In this document: positions 18,808-31,069 of the stretch, in pieces
Numbering within the stretch: the first letter of the stretch is position 1
Layout: each line of letters starts with the position of its first letter
Assembly (NCBI RefSeq): GCF_000802425.1
Contig: NZ_JRUD01000020.1
Location: 1 to 64,000, forward strand
Length of the DNA: 64,000 nt
Reading direction: 5' to 3'
From: Pseudomonas flexibilis
Lineage (GTDB): Bacteria > Pseudomonadota > Gammaproteobacteria > Pseudomonadales > Pseudomonadaceae
Made by a program: the position numbers and the translations under genes
The notes under the pieces: model-generated
What the model saw: only the letters and a program-made list of their open reading frames with translations
Told to the model about the DNA's origin: nothing
Database searches by the model: none

Positions 18808-19869
18808 ATGCGTGAGCGATTGCTGGCGGCGGAACGGGTGAAGGCGCTTGAGTGGCGCGAGGGCCTCCTGCATGTGCTGGACCAGCGTCTGCTGCCGGCC
18901 CGGGAGACCTGGCTGGCGCTGGACAGCGCTGGCGCCGTGGCCGAAGCGATCCGCGAACGGGCCGTGTGCGGCGCGTCAGTCGTCGGTATCGCGGCGGCCT
19001 ACGGCCTGGTGCTCGGCCTGCGCGCGCGGCTGGCTGCCGGTGGTGACTGGCAGGCGGCGCTGGAGGCGGATTTCCAGCACCTGCGTGACGCGCAGCCGGG
19101 ATCCGCCTACCTGGATTGGGCATTGACCTGCCTGCGCAATCGCCTGCGGCGGCTGGCGCCCGGCGAAGATCCGCAGGCGGCGCTGGAAGCCGAGGCCGGC
19201 AGCATCCTGGCCAGCGACCGCGAGGCCAATCTGGCCATCGCCCAGTTCGGCCTGGAGCTGCTGCGCCGGCATGACGAAGGCGTGCATGCCGTGCTGACCC
19301 ATGGCAACGCCGGCGCCCTGGCCAGCGGCGGCTTTGGCAGCGCCCTGGGCGTGATCCGCGCCGGTGCGCTGGACGGGCTGGTCGAGCAGGTCTTCGTGGG
19401 CGAGGGCCGTCCCTGGCTGCAGGGCTCGCGCCTGACCGCCTGGGAACTGCACGGCGACGGCGTGCCGACCACCGTATGCGTCGACGCGGCAGTGGGGCAT
19501 GTGATGAAGAGCGAGCGCATCGGCTGGCTGATCGTCGGTGCCGAGCGCATCGCCGCCAACGGCGACGTGGCGGCCGCCATCGGCACCTATCCGCTGACCG
19601 TTCTGGCCATGCACCATGGCCTGCGGGTGATGGTGGCGGCACCCAGCGCCTGCATCGATCTGGGCCTCGAGCATGGCGATGACCTTCCCCTGGAAGAGCG
19701 TGCGGCGAGCGAGGTGCTCGATCCGGCCAATGGCATCGGTGTGCTCAATCCGGTGCTCGACGTGACGCCGGCCGATCTGATCGATGTCATCGTCACCGAG
19801 CGCGGCGTGATCGAGCGTCCCGATGCCGCGAAGCTGGCCGGGCTGATGTGCCGCAAGCGCCTGCATTGA
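18808..19869 (+). CDS. mtnA: MtnA-like protein with both catalytic residues replaced
   Basis: 353 aa and a clear member of the methylthioribose-1-phosphate isomerase (eIF2B-like) family by length, [14 protein letters not shown] and the end [19 protein letters not shown]. Normal MtnA has RGAPAIG, THCNAG, DETRP, GADRI and NKIGTY; this protein has CGASVVG (54-60), THGNAG (164-169), GEGRP (198-202), GAERI (244-248) and AAIGTY. The catalytic Cys is therefore Gly166 and the catalytic Asp is Glu246. The frame is intact and a good -10 is present, so it is not an obvious pseudogene. It sits where mtnA sits in related genomes, between mtaD and gyrA. Isomerase activity is unlikely. A new function or a regulatory pseudoenzyme is possible. 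Confidence 0.85.
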   Translation: MRERLLAAERVKALEWREGLLHVLDQRLLPARETWLALDSAGAVAEAIRERAVCGASVVGIAAAYGLVLGLRARLAAGGDWQAALEADFQHLRDAQPGSAYLDWALTCLRNRLRRLAPGEDPQAALEAEAGSILASDREANLAIAQFGLELLRRHDEGVHAVLTHGNAGALASGGFGSALGVIRAGALDGLVEQVFVGEGRPWLQGSRLTAWELHGDGVPTTVCVDAAVGHVMKSERIGWLIVGAERIAANGDVAAAIGTYPLTVLAMHHGLRVMVAAPSACIDLGLEHGDDLPLEERAASEVLDPANGIGVLNPVLDVTPADLIDVIVTERGVIERPDAAKLAGLMCRKRLH

Positions 19870-19948
19870 AGGGCGCGCGCGTCACGCAACATCCCGCCCG
19901 GTAACGGAAAGTTGCGGCCTGGGTCCTGAAGCCTGACGCGGCAAGCTG

Positions 19949-19957
19949 TGATACCAT
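19949..19957 (+). promoter_or_regulatory. Possible extended -10 of gyrA
   Basis: TGATACCAT, an extended -10 (TG-n-TACCAT), followed by a CCCGCGC discriminator, 46 nt before the gyrA ATG. There is no -35 match at the right distance. AAGGAACC at about 19988-19995 serves as the ribosome-binding site. Confidence 0.4.
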
Positions 19958-20003
19958 CCCGCGCTTATTGCAGGACCCTGCTGACTAAAGGAACCAGGCT
20001 TCC

Positions 20004-22727
<2,724 letters not shown>

Positions 22728-22735
22728 GCGCACGT

Positions 22736-22821
22736 ACGGGCGGCCAAGTGCCGCCCGTCGCGTTCCCGGGCAGCAGGCCGGGGAGACAAGAATTGACGGA
22801 TCTGGCGCCCCGGCGCCAGAT
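22736..22821. promoter_or_regulatory. Two strong hairpins between gyrA and serC
   Basis: ACGGGCGGC (22736-22744)/GCCGCCCGT (22750-22758) is a perfect 9-bp stem with a 5-nt loop. ATCTGGCGCC (22800-22809)/GGCGCCAGAT (22812-22821) is a perfect 10-bp inverted repeat with a 2-nt centre. Neither is followed by a T tract, so they are not classical terminators. They may reduce readthrough, protect mRNA ends, or the second may bind a protein. Confidence 0.55.
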
Positions 22822-22881
22822 TTCGCACGAACAGCACCAGCGCCGGGTGGCCTGGTGTGCGGCGAATCGAGAGAGAACGAC

Positions 22882-23964
22882 GTGAAACGAGCCCATAACT
22901 TCTGTGCAGGCCCCGCAGCCCTTCCCACCGCCGTCCTGGAACGCGCCCAGGCCGAGATGCTCGACTGGCACGGCAAGGGCCTGTCGGTCATGGAAATGAG
23001 CCACCGCAGCGACGAGTACGTGGCCATCGCCGAGAAGGCCGAGCAGGACCTGCGCGAGCTGATGAACGTGCCCAACCACTACAAGGTGCTGTTCATGCAG
23101 GGCGGCGCCAGCCAGCAGTTCGCGCAGATTCCGCTGAACCTGCTGCCCGAAGGCGCCACCGCCGACTACGTGGAGACCGGCATCTGGTCGAAGAAGGCCA
23201 TCGAGGAAGGGCGCCGCTTCGGCAACGTCAACGTGGCGGCCAGCGGCAAGTCGCTGGACTACTTCGCCATTCCCGGCCAGAACGACTGGCAGCTGACCCC
23301 GGACGCCGCCTACCTGCACTACTGCAGCAACGAAACCATCGGCGGCGTGCAGTTCGACTGGGTGCCCGAGGTGGGTGACGTGCCGGTGGTGGTGGACATG
23401 TCCTCGGACATCCTGTCCCGCCCGGTGGACGTCTCGCAGTTCGGCATGATCTACGCCGGCGCGCAGAAGAACATCGGCCCGTCCGGCCTGGTGGTGGCGA
23501 TCATCCGCGAAGACCTGATCGGCCGCGCCCGGGCCATCTGCCCGACCATGCTCGACTACAAGACCGCCGCCGACAACGGCTCCATGTACAACACCCCGGC
23601 CACCTACTCCTGGTACCTGGCCGGCCTGGTGTTCGAGTGGGTCAAGGAGCAGGGCGGCGTCGAGGCCATGGCCCGCCGCAACCACGCCAAGCAGGAACTG
23701 CTGTACAGCACCATCGACGCCAGCGAGTTCTACAGCAACCCGGTGAGCAAGAACGCCCGCTCCTGGATGAACGTGCCGTTCCGCCTGGCCGACGAGCGCC
23801 TGGACAAGGCCTTCCTGGCCGGCGCCGACGCCCGTGGCCTGCTGAACCTCAAGGGCCACCGTTCGGTGGGCGGCATGCGCGCCTCGATCTACAACGCCAC
23901 CGGCCTGGACGCCGTCGAGGCGCTGGTCGCCTACATGGCCGAGTTCGAGAAGGAGCACGCCTGA
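22882..23964 (+). CDS. serC: 3-phosphoserine/phosphohydroxythreonine transaminase SerC
   Basis: 360 aa from a GTG start (GTG AAA CGA; MKRAHNFCAGPAALP), with GAGAG upstream; the family N-terminus begins right there and no ATG fits. SerC makes phosphoserine for serine and 4-phosphohydroxythreonine for pyridoxal phosphate. The PLP lysine is in YAGAQKNIGPSG, and MEMSHRS, GGASQQFAQIP and the C-terminal GLxNLKGHRSVGGMRAS pattern are present. It is followed by pheA with a one-base overlap. Confidence 0.95.
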   Translation: MKRAHNFCAGPAALPTAVLERAQAEMLDWHGKGLSVMEMSHRSDEYVAIAEKAEQDLRELMNVPNHYKVLFMQGGASQQFAQIPLNLLPEGATADYVETGIWSKKAIEEGRRFGNVNVAASGKSLDYFAIPGQNDWQLTPDAAYLHYCSNETIGGVQFDWVPEVGDVPVVVDMSSDILSRPVDVSQFGMIYAGAQKNIGPSGLVVAIIREDLIGRARAICPTMLDYKTAADNGSMYNTPATYSWYLAGLVFEWVKEQGGVEAMARRNHAKQELLYSTIDASEFYSNPVSKNARSWMNVPFRLADERLDKAFLAGADARGLLNLKGHRSVGGMRASIYNATGLDAVEALVAYMAEFEKEHA

Positions 23965-25061
23965 TGAGCGACGCCGATCAGCTCAAGGCGCTGCGCGTGC
24001 GCATCGACAGCCTCGACGAGAAGATCCTCGAGCTGATCAGCGAGCGTGCGCGCTGTGCCCAGGACGTGGCGCGGGTGAAGACCGCCAGCCTGCAGCCGGG
24101 CGAGGAGGTGGTGTTCTACCGCCCCGAGCGCGAGGCCTGGGTGCTCAAGCACATCATGGAGCTGAACAAGGGGCCGCTGGACAACGAAGAGGTGGCCCGC
24201 CTGTTCCGCGAAATCATGTCCTCGTGCCTGGCCCTGGAGCAGCCGCTGCAGGTCGCCTACCTGGGCCCGGAAGGCACCTTCTCGCACGCCGCGGTGCTCA
24301 AGCACTTCGGCGCGGCGGTGAAGAGCAAGCCGATGGCGGCGATCGACGAGGTGTTCCGCGAAGTGGCCGCCGGCGCGGTGAACTTCGGCGTGGTGCCGGT
24401 GGAGAACTCCACCGAGGGCGCGATCAACCACACCCTGGACAGCTTCCTCGAACATGACCTGGTGATCTGCGGCGAGGTGGAGCTGCGCATCCACCACCAC
24501 CTGCTGGTGGGCGAGACCACCAAGACCGACAAGATCTCGCGCATCTATTCCCACGCCCAGTCGCTGGCCCAGTGCCGCAAGTGGCTGGACGCCCATTACC
24601 CGAATGTCGAGCGCGTGGCGGTTTCCAGCAACGCCGAGGCGGCTAAGCGGGTGAAGAGCGAGTGGAACAGCGCGGCCATCGCCGGCGACATGGCGTCGAC
24701 CCTGTACGGTCTGACCAAGCTGCACGAGAAGATCGAGGACCGTCCGGACAACTCCACGCGCTTCCTGATCATCGGTAACCAGGAAGTGCCGCCGACCGGC
24801 GACGACAAGACCTCGATCATCGTCTCCATGCGCAACAAGCCGGGCACGCTGCATGAGCTGCTGCTGCCGTTCCACACCAACGGCATCGACCTCACCCGCA
24901 TCGAGACCCGCCCGTCGCGCAGCGGCAAGTGGACCTACGTGTTCTTCATCGACTTCGTCGGCCACCACAAGGACCCGCTGGTCAAGGGTGTGCTGGAGAA
25001 GCTCGCCGACGAATCGGTGGCGCTGAAGGTGCTCGGTTCCTACCCCAAGGCTGTTCTTTAA
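23964..25061 (+). CDS. pheA: Bifunctional chorismate mutase/prephenate dehydratase (P-protein)
   Basis: 365 aa. Chorismate mutase AroQ domain (about 1-90; LRVRIDSLDEKILELISERA), prephenate dehydratase domain (about 96-275; AYLGPEGTFSH, ENSTEGAINHTLD and NSTRF) and a C-terminal ACT domain (about 287-355; GTLHELLLPF and IETRPSR) that senses phenylalanine. It catalyses chorismate to prephenate to phenylpyruvate. The ATG overlaps the serC TGA by one base (TGATG), so it is translationally coupled. Confidence 0.96.
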   Translation: MSDADQLKALRVRIDSLDEKILELISERARCAQDVARVKTASLQPGEEVVFYRPEREAWVLKHIMELNKGPLDNEEVARLFREIMSSCLALEQPLQVAYLGPEGTFSHAAVLKHFGAAVKSKPMAAIDEVFREVAAGAVNFGVVPVENSTEGAINHTLDSFLEHDLVICGEVELRIHHHLLVGETTKTDKISRIYSHAQSLAQCRKWLDAHYPNVERVAVSSNAEAAKRVKSEWNSAAIAGDMASTLYGLTKLHEKIEDRPDNSTRFLIIGNQEVPPTGDDKTSIIVSMRNKPGTLHELLLPFHTNGIDLTRIETRPSRSGKWTYVFFIDFVGHHKDPLVKGVLEKLADESVALKVLGSYPKAVL

Positions 25062-25111
25062 TCTTTCGGCGGGCTCCGGCGCGGGGCCCGCTGGCCGTCG
25101 AGGCTATACGC

Positions 25112-26221
25112 ATGAGTGCTGATTTCCTTGCCCTGGCCGTGCCGGGCGTGCAGAAGCTGTCCCCCTACGTCACCGGCAAGCCGATCGAGGAACTGGCTCG
25201 CGAGCTGGGCATGGACCCGGCGCAGATCGTCAAGCTGGCCAGCAACGAGAACCCGCTGGGCCCGAGCCCGAAGGCGCTGGCCGCCATTCAGGATGCGCTG
25301 CCCGAGCTGACCCGCTACCCGGACGGCAGCGGCTATGCGCTGAAGCAGAAGCTGGCCGCCAGGTTCGCCATCGATCCGGCGGGCATCACCCTGGGCAACG
25401 GTTCCAACGACATCATCGATCTGGTGGCGCGCGCCTTCCTGGCGCCTGGCCTGAACGCCGTGTTCAGCGCCCATGCCTTCGCCGCCTACCCGATTTCCAC
25501 CCAGGCCACCGGCGCGGAAAGCCGCGTGGTGCCGGCGATCAATTACGGCCATGACCTGGATGGCCTGATCGCCGCCATGGACGCCAACACCCGGGTCGCC
25601 TACATCGCCAACCCGAACAACCCGACCGGCACCTGGTTCGGTACCGAGGAACTGGAACGCTTCCTGTCTCGCGTGCCCGCGCATGTCGTCGTGGTGCTGG
25701 ACGAGGCCTACATCGAGTTCTCCGAGCCGGGCGAGCTGCCCAACGGCCTCGCCTACCTGTCGCGTTACCCAAACCTGCTGGTCTCGCGCACCCTGTGCAA
25801 GGCCTACGGCCTGGCCGGCCTGCGCATCGGCTACGGCGCGTCCTCGGCGGAGATCGCCGGCGTGCTGAATCGCGTGCGCCTGCCGTTCAACGTCAACAGC
25901 CTGGCCCTGGTCGCCGCCAGCGCCGCGCTGGATGACGAGGACTATGTGCTGCGCAGCCGCCAGGTGAACCGCGCCGGCATGCGCCAGCTGGAAGCCGGCC
26001 TGCAGGCGCTGGGGCTGAAGTGGATTCCCTCGCGCGGCAACTTCCTGGCCGTGGACTTCGGTCGCGACGCCGCGCCGATCAACGCCGCGCTGCTGCGCCA
26101 GGGCGTCATCGTGCGGCCGGTGGCCGGTTACGCCATGCCGACCTTCCTGCGCGTGTCGGTGGGCACCGAGGCGGAGAACGCCCGATTCCTCGACGCGTTG
26201 GAGCAAGTCCTGCGTGGCTGA
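25112..26221 (+). CDS. hisC: Histidinol-phosphate/aromatic aminotransferase HisC-type
   Basis: 369 aa, PLP fold-type I. SNENPLGPSPKAL binds the cofactor region, NPNNPTGT and LDEAYIEF are typical, and the Schiff-base lysine is in SRTLCKAYGLAGLRIGY. Located between pheA and tyrA/aroA, not in a his operon, so it probably serves aromatic transamination, although enzymes of this family also take histidinol phosphate. It lies 50 nt after pheA and overlaps the next gene by 8 nt. Confidence 0.93.
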   Translation: MSADFLALAVPGVQKLSPYVTGKPIEELARELGMDPAQIVKLASNENPLGPSPKALAAIQDALPELTRYPDGSGYALKQKLAARFAIDPAGITLGNGSNDIIDLVARAFLAPGLNAVFSAHAFAAYPISTQATGAESRVVPAINYGHDLDGLIAAMDANTRVAYIANPNNPTGTWFGTEELERFLSRVPAHVVVVLDEAYIEFSEPGELPNGLAYLSRYPNLLVSRTLCKAYGLAGLRIGYGASSAEIAGVLNRVRLPFNVNSLALVAASAALDDEDYVLRSRQVNRAGMRQLEAGLQALGLKWIPSRGNFLAVDFGRDAAPINAALLRQGVIVRPVAGYAMPTFLRVSVGTEAENARFLDALEQVLRG

Positions 26222-28448
26222 TCTCAAGCACCCCCGCGAGGCGCAGCTTGGCCGTCTGGTGGTGGTCGGCCTGGGCCTGATCGGCGGCTCCTTTGCCAAG
26301 GGCATCCGCGCCACCGGCCTGTTCCGCGAGGTGGTGGGCGTCGACCTGGATGCCGAGTCCCGCCGTCTGGCGGTGGAGCTGGGCGTGGTGGATCGCTGCG
26401 AGGCCGAGCTGGCCGCCGCCTGCCAGGGCGCCGATGTGATCCAGTTGGCGGTGCCGATCCTGGTCATGGAAAAGGTCCTGGCGCAACTGGCGAAGCTGGA
26501 GCTGGGGCAGGCCATCATCACCGACGTGGGCAGCGCCAAGGGCAACCTGGTGCGCGCCGCGCGCCAGGCGTTTGGTCACATGCCGGCGCGCTTCGTGCCC
26601 GGCCATCCGATCGCCGGTTCCGAGCAGAGCGGCGTGACGGCGGCCAATCCGAAGCTGTTCCGCCGCCACAAGGTCATTCTCACGCCGGTGGCGGAGACCG
26701 ATCCCGACGCGCTGGCGCTGGTCGGTCACCTGTGGCGCGCGCTGGACGCCGATGTCGAGCACATGGACGTGGCGCACCACGACCAGGTGCTGGCCGCCAC
26801 CAGCCATCTGCCGCACCTGCTGGCCTACACGCTGGTGGACTCGCTGGCCAGGCGCAACGAGAACCTGGAGATATTCCGCTACGCCGCCGGTGGCTTTCGC
26901 GATTTCACGCGCATCGCCGGCAGCGACCCATTGATGTGGCACGACATCTTTCTGGCCAACCGGGATGCCGTACTGCAGGCACTGGACGATTTTCGCGACG
27001 ACCTCGACGCTCTGCGCGCCGCGGTGGTCGAAGGGGATGGGCATCACCTGTTGGGCGTGTTCACCCGCGCCCGGGTGGCCCGCGAGCATTTCAGCAAAAT
27101 CCTGGCCCGCCGGGCCTATGTGGACGCCATGCATTCCAATAACGATCTGATCTTCCTCGCCCAGCCGGGCGGCAGCGTCAACGGCCGAATCCGCGTGCCG
27201 GGCGACAAGTCCATCTCCCATCGTTCGATCATGCTCGGCTCGCTGGCCGACGGCGTGACCGAGGTGCAGGGCTTCCTCGAAGGTGAGGACGCGCTCGCCA
27301 CCATCCAGGCGTTCCGCGACATGGGCGTGGTCATCGAGGGCCCGCACAAGGGCCGCGTCACCGTGCACGGCGTCGGTCTGCACGGCCTGAAGGCGCCGGC
27401 CGGCCCGCTGTACATGGGCAACTCCGGCACCTCGATGCGCCTGCTCTCCGGCCTGCTGGCCGCGCAACCGTTCGACACCACCCTGACCGGCGACGCGTCG
27501 CTGTCCAAGCGGCCGATGAACCGGGTGGCCAAGCCGCTGCGCGAAATGGGTGCGGTGATCGAGACCGGCCCGGAGGGTCGTCCTCCGCTGACCATTCGCG
27601 GCGGCCAGAAGCTCGTGGGCATGCATTACGACATGCCGATGGCCAGCGCCCAGGTCAAATCCTGCCTGCTGCTGGCCGGCCTGTATGCCGCGGGGGAAAC
27701 CTCGGTGACCGAACCGGCGCCGACCCGCGACCACACCGAGCGCATGCTGCGCGGCTTCGGCTATCCGGTCGAGGTCAAGGGTGCCACCGCCAAGGTGGAG
27801 AGCGGCCACACGCTGACCGCCACGCAGATCGAAGTGCCGGCGGATATCTCCTCGGCGGCCTTCTTCATGGTCGCCGCGAGCATTGCCGAGGGCGCCGAGC
27901 TGCTGCTGGAGCATGTGGGCATCAACCCGACCCGTACCGGCGTGATCGACATCCTCCGGCTGATGGGCGGTGACATCAGTCTGGAAAACCAGCGTGAAGT
28001 GGGCGGCGAGCCGGTGGCCGACATTCGCGTGCGCTCGGCCAAGCTCAAGGGCATCGACATCCCCGAGGACCTGGTGCCGTTGGCCATCGACGAATTCCCG
28101 GTGCTGTTCATCGCCGCCGCCTGCGCCGAAGGGCGCACCGTGCTGCGTGGCGCCGAAGAGCTGCGCGTCAAGGAATCCGACCGTATCCAGGTCATGGCCG
28201 ATGGTCTGCAGACCCTGGGCGTGAAGGCTGAACCGACCCCGGACGGCATCATCATTCACGGCGGCCCGATCGGCGGCGGCGAAGTCTGGGCCCATGGCGA
28301 TCACCGCATCGCCATGTCCTTCAGCGTCGCATCGTTGCGCGCCACGGCGCCGATCCGCATCCACGATTGCGCCAACGTCGCCACTTCGTTCCCCAACTTC
28401 CTGGCGCTGGCCGAGCAGGTGGGGATCCGCGTGGCGAAGGAATCCTGA
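26214..28448 (+). CDS. aroA: Fused prephenate dehydrogenase / EPSP synthase (TyrA-AroA)
   Basis: 744 aa from a GTG start inside the end of hisC. The TyrA half (about 1-305) has GLGLIGGS (19-26) for NAD and [11 protein letters not shown]. The AroA half (about 310-744) has [46 protein letters not shown] and DHRIAMSF. The last four are landmarks of class II-like EPSP synthases. The fusion gives arogenate/prephenate dehydrogenase for tyrosine and the sixth shikimate step on one polypeptide, the normal Pseudomonas arrangement. cmk starts 2 nt after its stop. Confidence 0.96.
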   Translation: MADLKHPREAQLGRLVVVGLGLIGGSFAKGIRATGLFREVVGVDLDAESRRLAVELGVVDRCEAELAAACQGADVIQLAVPILVMEKVLAQLAKLELGQAIITDVGSAKGNLVRAARQAFGHMPARFVPGHPIAGSEQSGVTAANPKLFRRHKVILTPVAETDPDALALVGHLWRALDADVEHMDVAHHDQVLAATSHLPHLLAYTLVDSLARRNENLEIFRYAAGGFRDFTRIAGSDPLMWHDIFLANRDAVLQALDDFRDDLDALRAAVVEGDGHHLLGVFTRARVAREHFSKILARRAYVDAMHSNNDLIFLAQPGGSVNGRIRVPGDKSISHRSIMLGSLADGVTEVQGFLEGEDALATIQAFRDMGVVIEGPHKGRVTVHGVGLHGLKAPAGPLYMGNSGTSMRLLSGLLAAQPFDTTLTGDASLSKRPMNRVAKPLREMGAVIETGPEGRPPLTIRGGQKLVGMHYDMPMASAQVKSCLLLAGLYAAGETSVTEPAPTRDHTERMLRGFGYPVEVKGATAKVESGHTLTATQIEVPADISSAAFFMVAASIAEGAELLLEHVGINPTRTGVIDILRLMGGDISLENQREVGGEPVADIRVRSAKLKGIDIPEDLVPLAIDEFPVLFIAAACAEGRTVLRGAEELRVKESDRIQVMADGLQTLGVKAEPTPDGIIIHGGPIGGGEVWAHGDHRIAMSFSVASLRATAPIRIHDCANVATSFPNFLALAEQVGIRVAKES

Positions 28449-28450
28449 CC

Positions 28451-29134
28451 ATGACCGCATCTGTCATCACCCTCGACGGCCCGAGCGGCTCGGGCAAGGG
28501 CACCCTGGCCGGCCTGCTGGCCAATCGCCTGGGCTGGAACCTGCTGGATTCGGGCGCCATCTATCGCCTGCTGGCCCACGGGGCCGGCAAGCGGGGCATC
28601 GACCTGGCCGATGAAGCGGCGCTGGTCGAGCTGGCCGGCCAGCTCGACGTGCAGTTCGTGCCTGGTCAGCCCGGTCAGGAACAGGTCACCCTGCTGGATG
28701 GCGAGGACGTCACCCGCGCCATCCGTACCGAGCAGGCCGGCGCCGGCGCCTCCAGGGTTGCCGCGCTGCCGGCGGTGCGCGCCGCGCTGCTGGATCGCCA
28801 GCGCGCCTTCCGTGCCGCGCCGGGGCTGATTGCAGACGGTCGCGACATGGGCACGGTGGTGTTTCCTGACGCGCCGCTGAAGATTTTCCTGACGGCCAGC
28901 GTGGAAGAACGCGCACGCCGTCGCTATCTTCAGTTGAAGGAAAAGGGCGAGGCTGTTAACCTCGCGGGTCTTTTCGAGGAGATCCGCGCGCGCGATGAGC
29001 GCGACACGCAGCGGGCCACCGCGCCGCTCAAGCCGGCCGAGGATGCGCTGCTGCTGGACTCGACCGAACTGAGCATCGAGCAGGTGCTCGAAAGAATTCT
29101 TGGCGAAGCCGCTGCCCGCGGACTCGTCGGGTAA
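28451..29134 (+). CDS. cmk: Cytidylate kinase
   Basis: 227 aa. Phosphorylates CMP and dCMP with ATP. P-loop [11 protein letters not shown] (10-20), CMP-binding region [25 protein letters not shown] and the lid [11 protein letters not shown] are all present. It starts 2 nt after the tyrA/aroA stop and precedes rpsA, the order found in most Proteobacteria. Confidence 0.96.
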   Translation: MTASVITLDGPSGSGKGTLAGLLANRLGWNLLDSGAIYRLLAHGAGKRGIDLADEAALVELAGQLDVQFVPGQPGQEQVTLLDGEDVTRAIRTEQAGAGASRVAALPAVRAALLDRQRAFRAAPGLIADGRDMGTVVFPDAPLKIFLTASVEERARRRYLQLKEKGEAVNLAGLFEEIRARDERDTQRATAPLKPAEDALLLDSTELSIEQVLERILGEAAARGLVG

Positions 29135-29281
29135 GTCGATCGCTTCGCCATACGAAGGGTCGCAAGGACGCTTGCAGGGAACCAGTCCATGTCCTGCGGG
29201 CGTCTTTTACATGAACGAACCCACATGAGGCTGGAGTGTGGCTTTGGGCGGATCGACCGCCCTTGAACTACAGGAATCAAC
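29135..29281 (+). promoter_or_regulatory. rpsA leader region
   Basis: 147 nt between cmk and rpsA. It holds GGCGGATCGACCGCCC (about 29247-29262), a short GGCGG/CCGCC hairpin close to the start, and only a weak ribosome site (CAGGAATCAAC before ATG). S1 represses its own translation through the structured leader in E. coli; the weak Shine-Dalgarno and hairpin here fit that, but the control is inferred. Confidence 0.4.
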
Positions 29282-30964
29282 ATGAGCGAAAGCTTTGCAG
29301 AACTTTTTGAAGAAAGCCTGAAGTCCCTGGACATGCAACCCGGTGCGATCATCACCGGTATCGTGGTCGACATCGACGGTGACTGGGTCACTGTCCACGC
29401 CGGCCTGAAGTCCGAGGGCGTCATCCCGGTCGAGCAGTTCTATAACGAACAGGGCGAGCTGACCATCAAGGTAGGTGACGAAGTTCACGTCGCGCTGGAC
29501 GCGGTGGAAGACGGCTTCGGTGAAACCAAGCTGTCCCGCGAAAAAGCCAAGCGCGCCGAGTGCTGGATCGTTCTGGAAGCTGCTTTCGCTGCTGAAGAAG
29601 TGGTCAAGGGCGTCATCAACGGCAAGGTGAAGGGCGGCTTTACCGTCGACGTCAACGGCATCCGCGCGTTCCTGCCGGGCTCCCTGGTCGACGTGCGTCC
29701 GGTGCGTGATACCACTCACCTGGAAGGCAAGGAACTGGAATTCAAGGTCATCAAGCTGGACCAGAAGCGCAACAACGTTGTCGTTTCCCGTCGCAGCGTC
29801 CTGGAAGCCGAGAACAGCGCCGAGCGTGAAGCTCTGCTGGAATCGCTGCAGGAAGGCCAGCAGGTCAAGGGTATCGTCAAGAACCTCACCGACTACGGCG
29901 CGTTCGTCGACCTGGGCGGCGTGGACGGCCTGCTGCACATCACCGACATGGCCTGGAAGCGCATCAAGCATCCGTCGGAAATCGTCAACGTTGGTGACGA
30001 GATCGACGTCAAGGTCCTGAAGTTCGACCGCGAGCGCAACCGCGTTTCCCTGGGTCTGAAGCAGCTGGGCGAAGATCCGTGGGTCGCCATCAAGGCGCGC
30101 TACCCGGAAGGCACCCGTGTTCAGGCTCGCGTCACCAACCTGACCGACTACGGCTGCTTCGCCGAGCTGGAAGAAGGCGTCGAGGGTCTGGTGCACGTGT
30201 CCGAAATGGACTGGACCAACAAGAACATCCACCCGTCCAAGGTCGTTCAGGTCGGCGACGAAGTGGAAGTCATGGTTCTGGACATCGACGAAGAGCGTCG
30301 TCGTATCTCCCTGGGCATCAAGCAGTGCAAGTCCAACCCGTGGGAAGACTTCTCCAGCCAGTTCAACAAGGGCGACCGCATCTCCGGCACCATCAAGTCG
30401 ATCACCGATTTCGGTATCTTCATTGGCCTGGACGGCGGCATCGACGGCCTGGTTCACCTGTCCGACATCTCCTGGAACGAGCCGGGTGAAGAAGCTGTTC
30501 GCCGCTTCAAGAAGGGCGACGAGCTGGAAACCGTCATCCTGTCCGTCGATCCGGAGCGTGAGCGCATCTCCCTGGGTATCAAGCAACTGGAAGACGATCC
30601 GTTCTCCAGCTACGCCGCCACCCACGAGAAGGGCAGCATCGTTCGCGGTACCGTGAAGGAAGTTGACGCCAAGGGTGCTGTCATCGACCTGGGCAACGAC
30701 ATCGAAGCGACCCTGAAGGCGTCCGAAATCAGCCGTGACCGCGTCGAAGACGCCCGTAACGTGCTGAAGGAAGGCGACGAAGTCGAAGCCAAGATCATCA
30801 GCATCGACCGCAAGTCCCGCGTCATCAGCCTGTCCATCAAGTCCAAGGACGTCGAGGACGAGAAGGACGCGATGAAGGAACTGCGTACCAAGCAGGAATC
30901 CGAGTCCACCGGTCCGACCACCATTGGTGATCTGATCCGTGCTCAGATGGAAAACCAGAACTAA
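29282..30964 (+). CDS. rpsA: 30S ribosomal protein S1
   Basis: 560 aa, the usual length. Six S1 (OB-fold) motifs in series: two N-terminal ones for ribosome binding, then four for mRNA binding. Repeated phrases are visible, such as [47 protein letters not shown] and [14 protein letters not shown]. In other pseudomonads ihfB usually follows; here a strong terminator and then an unrelated minus-strand gene follow. Codon use is more restricted than in neighbouring genes, as expected for a highly expressed gene. Confidence 0.98.
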   Translation: MSESFAELFEESLKSLDMQPGAIITGIVVDIDGDWVTVHAGLKSEGVIPVEQFYNEQGELTIKVGDEVHVALDAVEDGFGETKLSREKAKRAECWIVLEAAFAAEEVVKGVINGKVKGGFTVDVNGIRAFLPGSLVDVRPVRDTTHLEGKELEFKVIKLDQKRNNVVVSRRSVLEAENSAEREALLESLQEGQQVKGIVKNLTDYGAFVDLGGVDGLLHITDMAWKRIKHPSEIVNVGDEIDVKVLKFDRERNRVSLGLKQLGEDPWVAIKARYPEGTRVQARVTNLTDYGCFAELEEGVEGLVHVSEMDWTNKNIHPSKVVQVGDEVEVMVLDIDEERRRISLGIKQCKSNPWEDFSSQFNKGDRISGTIKSITDFGIFIGLDGGIDGLVHLSDISWNEPGEEAVRRFKKGDELETVILSVDPERERISLGIKQLEDDPFSSYAATHEKGSIVRGTVKEVDAKGAVIDLGNDIEATLKASEISRDRVEDARNVLKEGDEVEAKIISIDRKSRVISLSIKSKDVEDEKDAMKELRTKQESESTGPTTIGDLIRAQMENQN

Positions 30965-30982
30965 GTTCTGCTTTCCTGCTGG

Positions 30983-31011
30983 AAAAAGGGCGACTTCGGT
31001 CGCCCTTTTTT
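30983..31011 (+). terminator. Rho-independent terminator after rpsA
   Basis: AAAAAGGGCGAC (30983-30994), TTCG tetraloop, GTCGCCCTTTTTT. A 12-bp stem with a six-T tract starts 18 nt after the rpsA stop. Confidence 0.95.
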
Positions 31012-31022
31012 GTTGCCGGCTC

Positions 31023-31069
31023 GTAGGGTGGCCAACGCAGCGCGTTGGCCACCATGGCGGCCGCCCTAC
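31023..31069. repeat. CGTAGGG repeat containing the stop codon of the hydrolase gene
   Basis: GTAGGGTGGCCAACGC at the left and CGGCCGCCCTAC at the right, with an inner hairpin GTGGCCAACGC/GCGTTGGCCAC. Read on the minus strand the element opens GTAGGGCGG, and its TAG (31068-31066) is the stop codon of the dienelactone hydrolase gene. Confidence 0.85.
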
